Shown: positions 45,345-54,721, numbered from the stretch's first letter. The stretch is 64,000 nucleotides of DNA from Agarilytica sp045430305 (GCA_045430305.1 JAILXW010000001.1:124001-188000); one strand, 5' to 3'. The notes: generated by a model not told the origin, from the sequence alone. Numbers and translations: made by a program.

Positions 45345-46478
45345 ATGAGCATAAGCCCCATTAAAATTATTGCCGCCATTCTTGTTTGGTTACTATGTGT
45401 CGCAGCAGCACTAGGCGTGTATGTTGGGCAGTGGTTATACCGTGGCGTGGTGACCTTTGACGCAAACACCACTTACACCATCGAAAAAGGGAGTTCGCTA
45501 CACGCAGTAGCGAAAGATTTATCTGACAAGGGGCATATAAAATGGCCGAAACTATGGGTGTATTTCGCTAGAGGGGTAGATTTAACCGACATTAAAGCGG
45601 GTGAGTATGCAATGGACGCGCAGATATCACCGGTTGCGATTCTAGAAAAGTTTAACAAGGGCGAGGTGAAGCATTACTCCATTACTTTCGTCGAAGGTTC
45701 GACGTTTGTCGATATTATTCGTCAGCTTCATCAGAACGAAAAATTAACTAAGCGCCTCGATAAAAACAATATAGTCGCGCAGTTAAAAAAATATGGGATT
45801 AACGTGGCGCACCCGGAAGGGTGGATATTTCCCGATACGTATCAGTTTGTTGCTGGTGACACCGATGTTGATGTACTAAGGCGTGCATACGAAAAGATGA
45901 AGTTTGTGTTGTCGAAAGAGTGGATTTCTCGTGATGACAACTTGCCCTACAAAGATGCCTATGAAGCGTTGATTATGGCCTCTATTGTTGAAAAAGAAAC
46001 TGGAGTTGCATACGAACGACCAGAAATTGCAGGCGTATTTGTGAGGCGCTTACAAAAAGGTATGCGCTTGCAGACAGACCCTACGGTAATTTACGGGATG
46101 GGCGAGAATTACAAAGGCAATATTCGTCGAAAAGATTTAAAAGAGCCAACGCCCTACAACACATACGTGATAAAAGGCTTGCCCCCAACCCCCATCGCAA
46201 ACCCGGGTCAAGAAGCAATATACGCAGCGCTCCACCCCAAGCAGGGCGAGTCGTTATTTTTTGTTGCAAAAGGGGATGGCACACACTATTTCTCTGTGAC
46301 AAATGAAGAGCACAACCGTGCCGTACGAAAATATCAAAAAAAGCGGAAAGAAAACTATCGTTCTGCACCGCCAACAGCAACTCCCTTAGCAACTTTGCCG
46401 CCCTCGACTACTCCAGTTCCTTCTGTTGGGTCAACCACCGCATTGCAAGAGTCAGTAGAAAAAGAAGGTGCTGAATAA
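45345..46478 (+). CDS. mltG: Endolytic murein transglycosylase
   Basis: MltG cuts nascent glycan strands and sets their length. One N-terminal membrane span (about 6-28) is followed by a LysM-like segment and the YceG domain. The catalytic Glu is in ASIVEKETGVAYERP, with RLQKGMRLQTDPTVIYG and the PTPIANPG motif. The C-terminal 45 residues are Pro/Thr/Ser-rich and beyond the usual family end. The stop overlaps the tmk start (TAATG). Confidence 0.96.
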   Translation: MSISPIKIIAAILVWLLCVAAALGVYVGQWLYRGVVTFDANTTYTIEKGSSLHAVAKDLSDKGHIKWPKLWVYFARGVDLTDIKAGEYAMDAQISPVAILEKFNKGEVKHYSITFVEGSTFVDIIRQLHQNEKLTKRLDKNNIVAQLKKYGINVAHPEGWIFPDTYQFVAGDTDVDVLRRAYEKMKFVLSKEWISRDDNLPYKDAYEALIMASIVEKETGVAYERPEIAGVFVRRLQKGMRLQTDPTVIYGMGENYKGNIRRKDLKEPTPYNTYVIKGLPPTPIANPGQEAIYAALHPKQGESLFFVAKGDGTHYFSVTNEEHNRAVRKYQKKRKENYRSAPPTATPLATLPPSTTPVPSVGSTTALQESVEKEGAE

Positions 46479-47107
46479 TGGTTGCCAAATTTATTACGGT
46501 TGAGGGAACTGAGGGTGTAGGTAAATCTACCAACATTGCATTCATTCAATCTTTGTTAGAGGCGCGAGGCATTGAATTTTGTTTAACTCGTGAGCCTGGT
46601 GGCACGCCTCTAGCGGAAGAAGTACGCGAAATTTTGTTAGCAAAGCGCGATGAAAGTTTTAACCCAACAGCTGAACTATTAATGATATTTGCCGCGCGTG
46701 CGCAACATATTCAGCAAGTTATTAAGCCCGCATTGGATGAAGGTAAGTGGGTGATTTCAGATCGTTTTACTGATGCCACATATGCTTATCAGGGGCATGG
46801 TAGGGGTTTGTCTCTTGAAACTATCGAAACATTAGAGTCTTTAGTGCAGCGTGATGTGCAGCGTGATGTGCAGCCAGACGCTACATTTATTCTTGATATT
46901 GACGTAAAAGTTGGCTTAGAACGAGCCAGTCAACGCGGAGAGCTTGATCGCTTTGAAATCGAAAAACTCGATTTTTTTGAGAAGGTAAGGCAGGGGTATC
47001 ACGCGCGTGTTAAACAAAACCCCCAGCGATATCACCTTATTGATGCTGGGCAAGACCTGTCTAAAGTACAAATGGATATTAAATCGTCGATGGAACGGCT
47101 GTTCTAA
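46478..47107 (+). CDS. tmk: Thymidylate kinase with a 4-residue duplication
   Basis: Tmk phosphorylates dTMP to dTDP. The P-loop EGTEGVGKST, LTREPGGTPLAEEVR and SDRFTDATYAYQG motifs are intact. Before the strand FILDIDV the sequence reads VQRDVQRDVQPD, where relatives have one QxD unit. A 12-bp direct repeat explains the extra four residues. The length of 209 is normal otherwise. The start overlaps the mltG stop, indicating coupling. Confidence 0.96.
   Translation: MVAKFITVEGTEGVGKSTNIAFIQSLLEARGIEFCLTREPGGTPLAEEVREILLAKRDESFNPTAELLMIFAARAQHIQQVIKPALDEGKWVISDRFTDATYAYQGHGRGLSLETIETLESLVQRDVQRDVQPDATFILDIDVKVGLERASQRGELDRFEIEKLDFFEKVRQGYHARVKQNPQRYHLIDAGQDLSKVQMDIKSSMERLF
46844..46867 (+). 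repeat. 12-bp tandem duplication inside tmk
   Basis: GTGCAGCGTGAT occurs twice in a row, followed by a third partial GTGCAG. It adds VQRD in frame. Confidence 0.95.
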
Positions 47108-47147
47108 GCATTCAAGTATCAATTTTTTCTGTTCTTGTTCTTACGCA

Positions 47148-47768
47148 TCAAAACTCAGCAGTTACATGCAATGCGATTTTTTTGTTTGTAACTGGGTGGG
47201 TGAAGTTGAGTGCTTCTGCGTGAAGTTGTAAACGAGAAGCTTTTTTATACGAATTGCCACTTTGATACAGCTCATCTCCAAGAATCGGGTGGCCAATCTG
47301 CAACATATGAATACGCAATTGATGCGTTCTACCTGTGTAAGGCACTAACTCCATACGGGTGGTATCACTTTTTTCATCGTATGAAATGCACTTAAAAAAC
47401 GTCGAAGCTTTTTTCCCGTTGCGCCAATCCACCATATGTTTTGGGCGATTGGGCCAGTCGCAAATTAACGGCGAGTGAATTTCACCGAATGACGAGTTAA
47501 TCTCTCCATTCACGCGTGCTATATAGCGTTTACTGATCTGCCTTTTTTCAAAAATTCGACTCAGGGATTTTTGTATTTCGTAACTTAACGCAAACAAGAC
47601 AATGCCTGAGGTCGACATGTCTAGGCGGTGTACTGTGCGAGCATTTGGGAATTCCATTAATACCCGATCATAAAGGTTGTCTGGCTCTTTTAAGCCGGGC
47701 ACGCAAAGTAAACCGCTAGGCTTATTCACAGCAATAAAGTCATCGTCTTGGAAAAGAATATTGATCAA
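47148..47768 (-). CDS. RluA family pseudouridine synthase
   Basis: A 206-residue catalytic domain without an S4 domain. The catalytic Asp is in ARTVHRLDMSTSGIVLFA, and the PYTGRTHQLRIHM and HPILGDELY motifs are intact. This domain-only form resembles RluA, which modifies 23S rRNA U746 and tRNA U32, but the target cannot be fixed by eye. It is inserted on the minus strand between tmk and holB, which are adjacent in most relatives. Confidence 0.92.
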   Translation of the reverse strand: MINILFQDDDFIAVNKPSGLLCVPGLKEPDNLYDRVLMEFPNARTVHRLDMSTSGIVLFALSYEIQKSLSRIFEKRQISKRYIARVNGEINSSFGEIHSPLICDWPNRPKHMVDWRNGKKASTFFKCISYDEKSDTTRMELVPYTGRTHQLRIHMLQIGHPILGDELYQSGNSYKKASRLQLHAEALNFTHPVTNKKIALHVTAEF

Positions 47769-47807
47769 TTTGGTCGCGATTTTAAAAGTTAGGTTTAAGG
47801 GTAATAA

Positions 47808-47830
47808 AAAACACTTGGTATTGGTGTTTT
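47808..47830. repeat. Inverted repeat upstream of the RluA-family gene
   Basis: AAAACAC and GTGTTTT pair around a 9-base loop, 40 bases upstream of the minus-strand start. On the minus strand it is followed by TTATTA, a weak terminator-like pattern. The rest of the 241-base gap before holB shows no gene. Confidence 0.4.
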
Positions 47831-48009
47831 CCAGTATGCCTTAAGTGCCCTGTAGGCCAAGGCCTTGCGAACAAAAGCCCCGTACTTCAGCACAAACATC
47901 ACATACCGTATTTCGAAAACACGAAACTTAGCGCATAATACCGAAAGCTATCGCGCGCTGCCAAAACACGGTAAGCAAAACAAACATCGCAATATCTCAT
48001 CAAGACTCA

Positions 48010-48990
48010 ATGACCTCATCCATATTACCCATGCCACCATTTGAATGGTTAAAGCCGCAATGGAGCGATTTCTGTACTCGCCTTGAGCGGGGTAAATTGC
48101 CGCATGCATTTTTGCTGAATGGCCAAGAGGGTATTGGTATCGAAGAGCTTGCGTTGGCTATGGGGCAATACCTGTTATGTCTTTCCCCAATGGAAGGCAT
48201 TGCCTGTGGGCGTTGTCGAGGTTGCCAGTTATTACAATCGGAAACGCACCCAGATCTTAAGCGCCTGGAACCCGAAGAGAAAGGCAAAGTTATTAAGGTT
48301 GATCAAATCCGCGAAATTACGGCTTTCGTTGATAAAACGGCACAGCAAGGTGGCAGAAAAGTTATATTACTCATGCCCGCTGAAGCAATGAATGTAAATG
48401 CCGCCAATGCACTGCTTAAAAGTTTGGAAGAGCCTTCTGGCGATACAGTATTCGTTCTTGTGTCTCAGCAGGCCCATCGCGTATTGCCTACCATTCGCAG
48501 TCGTTGTGCTCAGGTGCATGTGAAATCACCGAGTCAGGCGCAATCATTGGAATGGTTGAGTTCCGTAGGGGTGGAAAACCCAAGCCTTTATTTGGCAGAA
48601 GCCTCTGGGGCACCTCTTTTGGCCAAGCGTTGGTTGGATGAGGGGTTGTTTGAAGAGCGAATGTCTGTGATTGAGGGCCTAACCGCTTTAATGGAAGGCC
48701 GCAGTGAACCCATGGCGACGGCTAAACAGTGGTCCAACAAAGACCCGAATGTGATTTTGAATCCCATGCTCTTGTGCTTAGAGCTCATTCTTTCGGAAAA
48801 AATGGCCGGTAAAAGTATTCCAGAACACTACGAGGCCGCGCAAGCTGCGCTGTCTCGCTGTAGTACAACATTACTCTTTCGTTTGCGAGATCGCTTGTGT
48901 GAACGCAAGGCCCAGTATCGAGCCTCACCCAATTTGAACGCTGCGTTATTCATTGAAGAGCTTATTTTGGATTGGACGGCAGTCGTTTAG
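48010..48990 (+). CDS. holB: DNA polymerase III subunit delta prime
   Basis: Delta prime is the fixed part of the clamp loader. The zinc module CGRCRGCQLL with its upstream Cys, THPDLKRLEPE, and the SRC motif in TIRSRCAQV are present. The P-loop is degenerate (NGQEGIGIEE), as in E. coli HolB, which does not bind ATP. It has 326 residues; the alternative start is the internal ATG after seven codons. A PilZ gene and a TatD family gene follow, the usual order. Confidence 0.94.
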   Translation: MTSSILPMPPFEWLKPQWSDFCTRLERGKLPHAFLLNGQEGIGIEELALAMGQYLLCLSPMEGIACGRCRGCQLLQSETHPDLKRLEPEEKGKVIKVDQIREITAFVDKTAQQGGRKVILLMPAEAMNVNAANALLKSLEEPSGDTVFVLVSQQAHRVLPTIRSRCAQVHVKSPSQAQSLEWLSSVGVENPSLYLAEASGAPLLAKRWLDEGLFEERMSVIEGLTALMEGRSEPMATAKQWSNKDPNVILNPMLLCLELILSEKMAGKSIPEHYEAAQAALSRCSTTLLFRLRDRLCERKAQYRASPNLNAALFIEELILDWTAVV

Positions 48991-49089
48991 TGAAGTAATT
49001 GGTCTATATTTAGTGGACACTGGAATCGTTTTTTCCTACATTACAAAATAAGCTTAAACGATTGTTTTATTTAACTTTAGGAAGTGATT

Positions 49090-49443
49090 ATGAAAGGTGT
49101 AGGTGGTGGCGCAAGAAACGGTATTTTATCGCTGACGATACGCGATAAGGCTGTGCTGTATGCTGCATACATGCCTTTCATTCAAAATGGTGGATTGTTT
49201 ATTCCCACCAACAAAAGTTACAACCTGGGTGACGAAGTCTTTATGCTGCTCAGCTTGATGGACGAACCCGAGAAAATCCCCGTGGCTGGTAAAGTCGTAT
49301 GGATCACACCAAAAGGTGCTCAGGGCAACCGTGCTGCCGGTATCGGTGTACAGTTTAGTGGCGACGACGACGCGGCTAATAGCAAAATTGAAAATTACCT
49401 CGCAGGGTCCTTGGAATCTGACCGCCCAACCCATACCATGTAG
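49090..49443 (+). CDS. pilZ: PilZ domain protein
   Basis: A 117-residue single PilZ-type domain, orthologous by position to Pseudomonas PilZ, which is needed for type IV pilus biogenesis. It has the FIPTNKSYNLGDEVFMLLSL and VWITPKGAQGNRAAGIGVQF segments. The RxxxR c-di-GMP motif of canonical PilZ domains is not evident, as in P. aeruginosa PilZ. I use ATG 49090, 7 bases after TAGGA, rather than GTG 49084. Together with fimV it suggests type IV pili. Confidence 0.93.
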   Translation: MKGVGGGARNGILSLTIRDKAVLYAAYMPFIQNGGLFIPTNKSYNLGDEVFMLLSLMDEPEKIPVAGKVVWITPKGAQGNRAAGIGVQFSGDDDAANSKIENYLAGSLESDRPTHTM

Positions 49444-49473
49444 CGCCTTACGGCTTCTCCATGGTTTGTATTC

Positions 49474-50253
49474 ATGCTGGTAGATTCTCACTGTCATCTC
49501 GACAGAATTAAACTCGATAAGTACGACAATGGCCTTGATGGCGCAGTAGCGGCTGCCCGTGAAGCTGGCGTTGGTCATCAATTGTGCGTGTGTATCAGTG
49601 AAGAAAATAAAAATGATGTGTTACGCATCGCAGAACAATACCCAGACATCTCCGCCTCTGTCGGCATTCACCCTTGTGATGTAAAAGAGCAAGTAGTTGA
49701 AAAAGTCGACCTAAGCGCATGGGCCCAGCACAATAAAATCGTCGCCATTGGTGAAACCGGCCTCGACTACTACTACACAAAAGATTTCCTAGAGCAACAA
49801 CACGAAAGCTTTACTCGCCATTTGCAAGTGGCGGGGGATTTAAAGCTACCTGTGATTGTTCATACGCGAGATGCGCGCGAAGATACAATACAGCTAATCA
49901 AACAACACGGGAATTTGGAAAGTGCAGGGGTACTACATTGCTTTACCGAAAGTTGGGACATGGCAAAGCAAGCGCTCGATCTTGGCTACTACATTTCGAT
50001 GTCGGGCATTGTTACGTTCAAAAATGCCGTAGAGCTAAAAGACGTTGCGAAACAAGTACCCGCCGACAAGCTGCTTATAGAAACCGACTCGCCTTATTTA
50101 GCGCCTGTGCCCATGCGGGGCAAACCCAACGAACCCAAATATGTAAAACACGTTGCGGAGTATGTGGCTGAGTTGCGGGGCCTATCTTATGAGGCTTTAG
50201 TGGAGCAAACAGGGGAAAACTTTTTTAGATTGTTCAATAAAGCTAAGCATTAA
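49474..50253 (+). CDS. TatD family metal-dependent DNase (YcfH type)
   Basis: A 259-residue TIM-barrel hydrolase with metal ligands in DSHCHLD, Glu in AIGETGLDYYY, His in VIVHTRDA, His in VLHCFTES and Asp in LIETDSPYLAP. TatD relatives are 3'-5' exonucleases or D-aminoacyl-tRNA-type hydrolases. The tmk-holB-pilZ-tatD position is that of E. coli ycfH. A strong terminator follows. Confidence 0.94.
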   Translation: MLVDSHCHLDRIKLDKYDNGLDGAVAAAREAGVGHQLCVCISEENKNDVLRIAEQYPDISASVGIHPCDVKEQVVEKVDLSAWAQHNKIVAIGETGLDYYYTKDFLEQQHESFTRHLQVAGDLKLPVIVHTRDAREDTIQLIKQHGNLESAGVLHCFTESWDMAKQALDLGYYISMSGIVTFKNAVELKDVAKQVPADKLLIETDSPYLAPVPMRGKPNEPKYVKHVAEYVAELRGLSYEALVEQTGENFFRLFNKAKH

Positions 50254-50266
50254 GAATGCAAATGAT

Positions 50267-50308
50267 AAAAAAACGAGGTTAGAGCGTTTGCTCTGACCTC
50301 GTTTTTTT
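50267..50308. terminator. Bidirectional terminator between tatD-family and glycosyltransferase genes
   Basis: AAAAAAACGAGGTTAGAGC pairs with GCTCTGACCTCGTTTTTTT around GTTT, with A and T tracts on both sides. It serves two convergent genes. Confidence 0.92.
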
Positions 50309-50353
50309 GAGCCTGCTTTTTTATTGTGAGCGAAAGGGTTTAATTATTACCCC

Positions 50354-51463
50354 TTAAACCGTCGCTTCTTGCCCTTTAAAATTTTTTTCAAATTCCGGCA
50401 CTGGGTTGCTTTCAAAGCTGTTAACGCCAACGGCCTTGGTTTGGCTCCACAATTCTGTCACTAACTGTTCTCGTGAGCTGGGGTCTTGCCAGTGGCCTTG
50501 TTTAATCCAGTTGGCAATGGCTTTAGCAACATCTGGGTAAACCACTTGTTGGCCTTCCCAATTGTCGAGCCATTGTTTTACTCGGCGACCATCGAGTGTA
50601 TCCATGGTCATACCGAGGCCAAGCTCTTCCAAAGCTCGTGCGTTAGACAGCTGTTCTATTTGCCCTTTAAGAGGCTTAATTAATAGTTTTTTGCCTAATT
50701 GAATCGCTTCAGAAGAAAGCTCAAAACCTGCGTTACAAATGACGCCACCAGCGGTGGCTAAATCTTTTTGAAAGCCTTCGCGAGATAGCGGTTTTAATTG
50801 AATATGGCCGCGGCTTTCGTATTGAGGGAAGGGCCCATAAAATACGAATAAATGGTTTTCAAATGGCTCCAGCATTGCAATTACTTCTTCTGCTGATTCA
50901 AACCCTAAATAAACAACAATTTTATTCGGGTCACTCACAGTGGCTTCAGCGTGCGTTTCTGCAATAGGCGGTAAAATAGCTTGATTAAAGTGATGCCAGT
51001 GTAGGCCAAGGCTTTGGGTGACCGGGGCGAATTTCTTCATGATCAAAGACGGAATAAAGTCATCGCCGCGGCGAGGCACGTCGAAATTAAATGCGTATTG
51101 GTGGCCTAAACCAATGCATGGGCGTTTTGCGCGCTGGCACGCCCATGCGGTAATCGGTTCGTAGTCGGTAATCACTAAATCGTATTCATCAAGCGATAGC
51201 TCGCGAATATCTCGTAAGAGTTGCATGATGCTGTTTTCGCGTATTGTGCGAATAATTTTTAGGTTGCCCGCTTCGTGATAAAAAGTAAGGCCGCGGTGGC
51301 AGCGCCAATCTCCAAACTCTTCCATGTCAAAGAACTTTGATCGTTCACGGCCAGAAAATAAGTAGTCAACATCGAGCCCCAGCGCTTTAAATTGTTTGCT
51401 GAGCGCGCGTGCACGGGTGATGTGCCCGTTTCCGGTGGCTTGAACGCCAAAAAGTATCTTCAT
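50354..51463 (-). CDS. MJ1255/VC2487-type glycosyltransferase-like protein
   Basis: A 369-residue protein with a GT-B-like layout. It begins MKILFGVQATGNGHITRARAL, and the C-terminal domain has GGVICNAGFELSSEAIQLGK, like the donor-binding half of MurG-type transferases. The family is known by the names MJ1255 and VC2487; no reaction is established. The C-terminus is Lys/Glu-rich. It is 29 bases downstream of a PAP2 phosphatase gene, so both may act on a lipid-linked substrate; that is inference. Confidence 0.82.
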   Translation of the reverse strand: MKILFGVQATGNGHITRARALSKQFKALGLDVDYLFSGRERSKFFDMEEFGDWRCHRGLTFYHEAGNLKIIRTIRENSIMQLLRDIRELSLDEYDLVITDYEPITAWACQRAKRPCIGLGHQYAFNFDVPRRGDDFIPSLIMKKFAPVTQSLGLHWHHFNQAILPPIAETHAEATVSDPNKIVVYLGFESAEEVIAMLEPFENHLFVFYGPFPQYESRGHIQLKPLSREGFQKDLATAGGVICNAGFELSSEAIQLGKKLLIKPLKGQIEQLSNARALEELGLGMTMDTLDGRRVKQWLDNWEGQQVVYPDVAKAIANWIKQGHWQDPSSREQLVTELWSQTKAVGVNSFESNPVPEFEKNFKGQEATV

Positions 51464-51492
51464 TTATTTAAGGTCTGGATTGAGGGTGTGAT

Positions 51493-52008
51493 TTAGATTA
51501 CGAGTGCAATGACGACGGAGCAGATAGTGCTCCCAAGCAGTGCGCCCGCAAGTATATCACTTGGGAAGTGAACACCAAGCATCACTCTCGCAATTCCGAC
51601 ACAACAGGCCCAAGGGTATAAAAACCAGCCAACCCACGGGAAGAAGAAGACCATGCTACCCACCATTAAGAACGCGGCAGAGGTGTGACCTGAGGGGAAA
51701 CTGAATTGATCAGAGGGAATTACTTCACTTTTGTAGCCAGGGATTGCATCGGGCGGACGATTACGACGGAGTGTCGTTTTCAAAAATTTATATGACAGGC
51801 GTTCAAGTAAGAACCCCAAAGCGAGTACCTTGGCAACATCCCAGTTTTGAAAGTACAGAAAAACCATGCCTGCGAGAACGTAGAGGGGGCCGTCAGCGGT
51901 GATAGATACCATACGACTAAGACGCACAGCCGTAGCGCGACGCTTGACGCGCAAACACCAGTCGAAGGTCAGTACATCGTAATTGTGAATGTTTTGTAAA
52001 AGCCGCAT
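51493..52008 (-). CDS. PAP2 family membrane phosphatase
   Basis: A 171-residue membrane protein with the three acid phosphatase motifs: KTTLRRNRP, PSGHTSAAFL and the SRxxxGVHFPSD-like ARVMLGVHFPSDILAG. Such proteins dephosphorylate phosphatidic acid, undecaprenyl pyrophosphate or related lipids. It precedes the glycosyltransferase-like gene by 29 bases and likely shares its promoter in the 187-base gap to the dUTPase gene. Confidence 0.92.
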   Translation of the reverse strand: MRLLQNIHNYDVLTFDWCLRVKRRATAVRLSRMVSITADGPLYVLAGMVFLYFQNWDVAKVLALGFLLERLSYKFLKTTLRRNRPPDAIPGYKSEVIPSDQFSFPSGHTSAAFLMVGSMVFFFPWVGWFLYPWACCVGIARVMLGVHFPSDILAGALLGSTICSVVIALVI

Positions 52009-52228
52009 TTTTGTCCTCCTATTCTGCCTAGTTTATAGGCTCCTTGTGACGGAATTATGACGTATCTATGTCAGTAATGTTACATGTTTTTGCTGCAATG
52101 CAAAGGGGGTGTTGTGGGTAATAAGAGAGAAAGGCTAGACAATATAGCTATGTGTAGCACTGAGCGTTAGAATCCTTCGCCAACAAACATTATATTTGCG
52201 CAAAAATACAACGAAGAGAACATGCACC

Positions 52229-52843
52229 ATGAAACAACAATTGCTCACTATGCTTGAACTACAAGATGCCATGAATGCCAAGGTGAACCAAGATTGGCGT
52301 GAAAGACAGCACGAGTGGTATCGGGCAATTTGGGTGGAATGTGCTGAGCTAATGGATCATCACGGTTGGAAGTGGTGGAAAAAACAAGAGATTGATCGCG
52401 AGCAGGTATTACTGGAATTAGTCGATATATGGCACTTTGGGTTAAGTGATTTGTTGATGACAGAAGAGGGGGCAGAACAATGCGCCTCACTTATCGAATC
52501 TAAGCTCAACTTAAATGTAGAAGTCGACGATTTTCTGGACTCGGTAGAAACCTTTGCTTGTGCAACTTTAAATCAACGCCATTTCGATATTGCTGGGTTT
52601 GCTCAACTGATGGCGGGTATTGATTTCGGTTTTGATGAGTTATATGGCCGATATGTTGGTAAGAATGTGCTTAATTTTTTCCGCCAAGATCACGGCTATA
52701 AAGACGGCAGCTATCAAAAGATCTGGCAGGGCAAAGAAGATAATGAGCATTTGGTCGAATTGGTAGAAAGTCTCGATCATAGTGCCGAAGATTTTAAAGA
52801 TCAGCTTTACGCGGGGTTAAAATCGCGTTATCCAAGCAGTTAG
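52229..52843 (+). CDS. Dimeric dUTP diphosphatase
   Basis: An all-alpha dUTPase of the dimeric type (MazG-like superfamily), unrelated to trimeric Dut. The metal-binding pattern is visible: ECAELMDHHGWKWWKK followed by the ELVDIWHF helix. It hydrolyses dUTP to dUMP and pyrophosphate. I use ATG 52229 (204 residues), preceded by GAAGAGA; a TTG 33 bases upstream is open but has no clear ribosome binding site. It stands alone, divergent from the PAP2 gene. Confidence 0.9.
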   Translation: MKQQLLTMLELQDAMNAKVNQDWRERQHEWYRAIWVECAELMDHHGWKWWKKQEIDREQVLLELVDIWHFGLSDLLMTEEGAEQCASLIESKLNLNVEVDDFLDSVETFACATLNQRHFDIAGFAQLMAGIDFGFDELYGRYVGKNVLNFFRQDHGYKDGSYQKIWQGKEDNEHLVELVESLDHSAEDFKDQLYAGLKSRYPSS

Positions 52844-53142
52844 TCTACTTTAACTTACACATGTAATGGCTTGATAAACAAAAGAAAAGCTATACTTGGT
52901 ATTGTGTTTGTTTTAAGGCTTGCCGCCTGTTAAGAAACCAACCGTAGGCCTTGATTAGAGGCCACTCATTTGCGATATAGATGTGGAAAATAGGCTCTAT
53001 AACTTAGTAGGCGCACGCTAGTTAATGACTTTTTCTCCCATTTGACTATAATTGCGCGCGCTCGCGTCTGGGGAAGCTCTGTGAAGAGGGTCCTCCGACT
53101 AAAACGAATTCCACCTACCTTGTATGTAAACGGAGAAATATT
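52844..53142 (+). promoter_or_regulatory. mdh upstream region with promoter
   Basis: This 299-base gap has a good promoter candidate at 53025-53052: ATGACT, a 16-base spacer and an exact TATAAT. It leaves a leader of about 85 bases with a CGGAG ribosome binding site before the GTG start. No small gene is visible. Confidence 0.55.
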
Positions 53143-54126
53143 GTGAAAGCACCCGTTCGTGTAGCCGTGACTGGGGCTGCAGGCCAAATCAGTTACTCAC
53201 TCCTTTTCAGAATCGCCGCTGGCGAAATGTTGGGCAAAGACCAACCTGTAATCCTTCAAATGTTAGAAATCACTCCAGCTTTGGATGCGCTTAAAGGCGT
53301 AGCTATGGAATTGGATGATTGTGCTTTCCCTCTACTCGCGGGTATGGTTTGCACTGATGATGCAAACGTCGCCTTTAAAGATGCAGAATTTGCATTGCTT
53401 GTTGGTGCTCGCCCTCGTGGCCCTGGCATGGAGCGTAAAGATCTTCTAGAAGCTAACGCTGCTATCTTCTCTGTACAAGGTAAAGCGATCAACGATCACG
53501 CATCTCGCGGCATCAAAGTATTGGTTGTTGGCAACCCAGCAAACACAAATGCTTTGATCGCACAGCGTAACGCGCCAGACATCGACCCTCGTCAATTTAC
53601 AGCGATGACTCGCTTAGACCAAAACCGTGGCATTAGCCAATTGGCTCAAAAGCTTGAAAAACCATTGTCTGCAGTGACTAAGCTCACTATTTGGGGCAAC
53701 CACTCAGCGACTCAATACCCAGATCTTTTCCACGCTCAAGTTGATGGTGAAGTAGCGGTCGAGAAAGTGGATCAGTCTTACTACACAGATACGTTTATTC
53801 CAGAAGTACAACAACGCGGTGCTGCGATCATTAAAGCACGCGGTGCATCTTCTGCTGCTTCTGCTGCTAACGCTGCTATTTTCCATTTGCGCGATTGGGC
53901 ACTTGGTTCTGCCGAAAACGATTGGGTGAGTATGGGCGTATATAGTGACGGTTCTTACGGTATCGAAGAAGGTCTTATCTACTCTTTCCCATGTGTATGT
54001 AAAGATGGTGATTGGCAAATCGTTCAAGGTCTTGAAATCGATGATTTCTCTCGGGAGCGCATGACTGCTACTGAGCAAGAGCTTAAAGAAGAGCGTGATG
54101 CTGTTAAGTCTTTGTTGCCTAGCTGA
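53143..54126 (+). CDS. mdh: Malate dehydrogenase
   Basis: MDH interconverts malate and oxaloacetate with NAD in the TCA cycle. The 327-residue protein belongs to the type with VAVTGAAGQISYSLLFRIA (nucleotide loop), the substrate arginines in ARPRGPGMERKDLL, GNPANTNALIA, and the catalytic His in IWGNHSATQYPD. It resembles the cytosolic-type MDH found in many proteobacteria rather than E. coli Mdh. The start is GTG behind CGGAG, with its own promoter and terminator. Confidence 0.96.
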   Translation: MKAPVRVAVTGAAGQISYSLLFRIAAGEMLGKDQPVILQMLEITPALDALKGVAMELDDCAFPLLAGMVCTDDANVAFKDAEFALLVGARPRGPGMERKDLLEANAAIFSVQGKAINDHASRGIKVLVVGNPANTNALIAQRNAPDIDPRQFTAMTRLDQNRGISQLAQKLEKPLSAVTKLTIWGNHSATQYPDLFHAQVDGEVAVEKVDQSYYTDTFIPEVQQRGAAIIKARGASSAASAANAAIFHLRDWALGSAENDWVSMGVYSDGSYGIEEGLIYSFPCVCKDGDWQIVQGLEIDDFSRERMTATEQELKEERDAVKSLLPS

Positions 54127-54145
54127 TCTGTCTGCTAGAGCTTCG

Positions 54146-54179
54146 AAAAAGCGCAGGGTTTAGGCCCCGCGCTTTTTTT
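54146..54179 (+). terminator. Terminator after mdh
   Basis: AAAAAGCGC and GCGCTTTTTTT pair, extended inside by GGG/CCC, 20 bases after the mdh stop. Confidence 0.85.
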
Positions 54180-54247
54180 ATGCCTGTATTATTCACTCAA
54201 TCTCGTATCGAATAGCGTTAGATAACTTAAAAAAAGGTCTTACAATA

Positions 54248-54721
54248 ATGAGCTTCCCTAAAATCGGTAACAAAGCCCCGGCGTTTCACATTCCCAATCA
54301 AGATAATGAAAAAATTCGCCTGTCTTCTTTTGTTGGGAAGAAAAACGTTGTCGTGTATTTTTACCCAAAAGCGAGCACGCCTGGTTGTACCGTACAAGCC
54401 TGTGGTATTCGCGACAGTAAAAAGGAATTCGCCAAGCTTGATACGGTGGTGCTAGGTATTAGCCCTGACCCCGTAGACAAATTAGTGAAGTTTATTGATA
54501 AGCAAGATCTAAACTTTGATCTGCTGTCTGATGATGGTCATGCCATTGCCGATAAATACGGTGTGTGGGGTTTGAAGAAGTTTATGGGCAAAGAGTTTAT
54601 GGGCATTCTGCGTACTACTTTCATCATTGATAAAGAGGGTAAGGTTCGCCATATCATCGATAAAGTAAAAACCAAAACTCACCATGATGATGTGGCGGAT
54701 TGGATTCGCGATAATCTGTAG
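54248..54721 (+). CDS. bcp: Thioredoxin-dependent peroxiredoxin (Bcp/PrxQ)
   Basis: A 157-residue peroxiredoxin that reduces hydrogen peroxide and organic peroxides. The peroxidatic Cys is in KASTPGCTVQACGIRD, with the second Cys five residues later, as in E. coli Bcp. The C-terminal part has the TFIIDKEGKVRHI strand. It is preceded by a purine-rich AAAAAAAGG site and probably forms its own unit after the mdh terminator. Confidence 0.94.
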   Translation: MSFPKIGNKAPAFHIPNQDNEKIRLSSFVGKKNVVVYFYPKASTPGCTVQACGIRDSKKEFAKLDTVVLGISPDPVDKLVKFIDKQDLNFDLLSDDGHAIADKYGVWGLKKFMGKEFMGILRTTFIIDKEGKVRHIIDKVKTKTHHDDVADWIRDNL

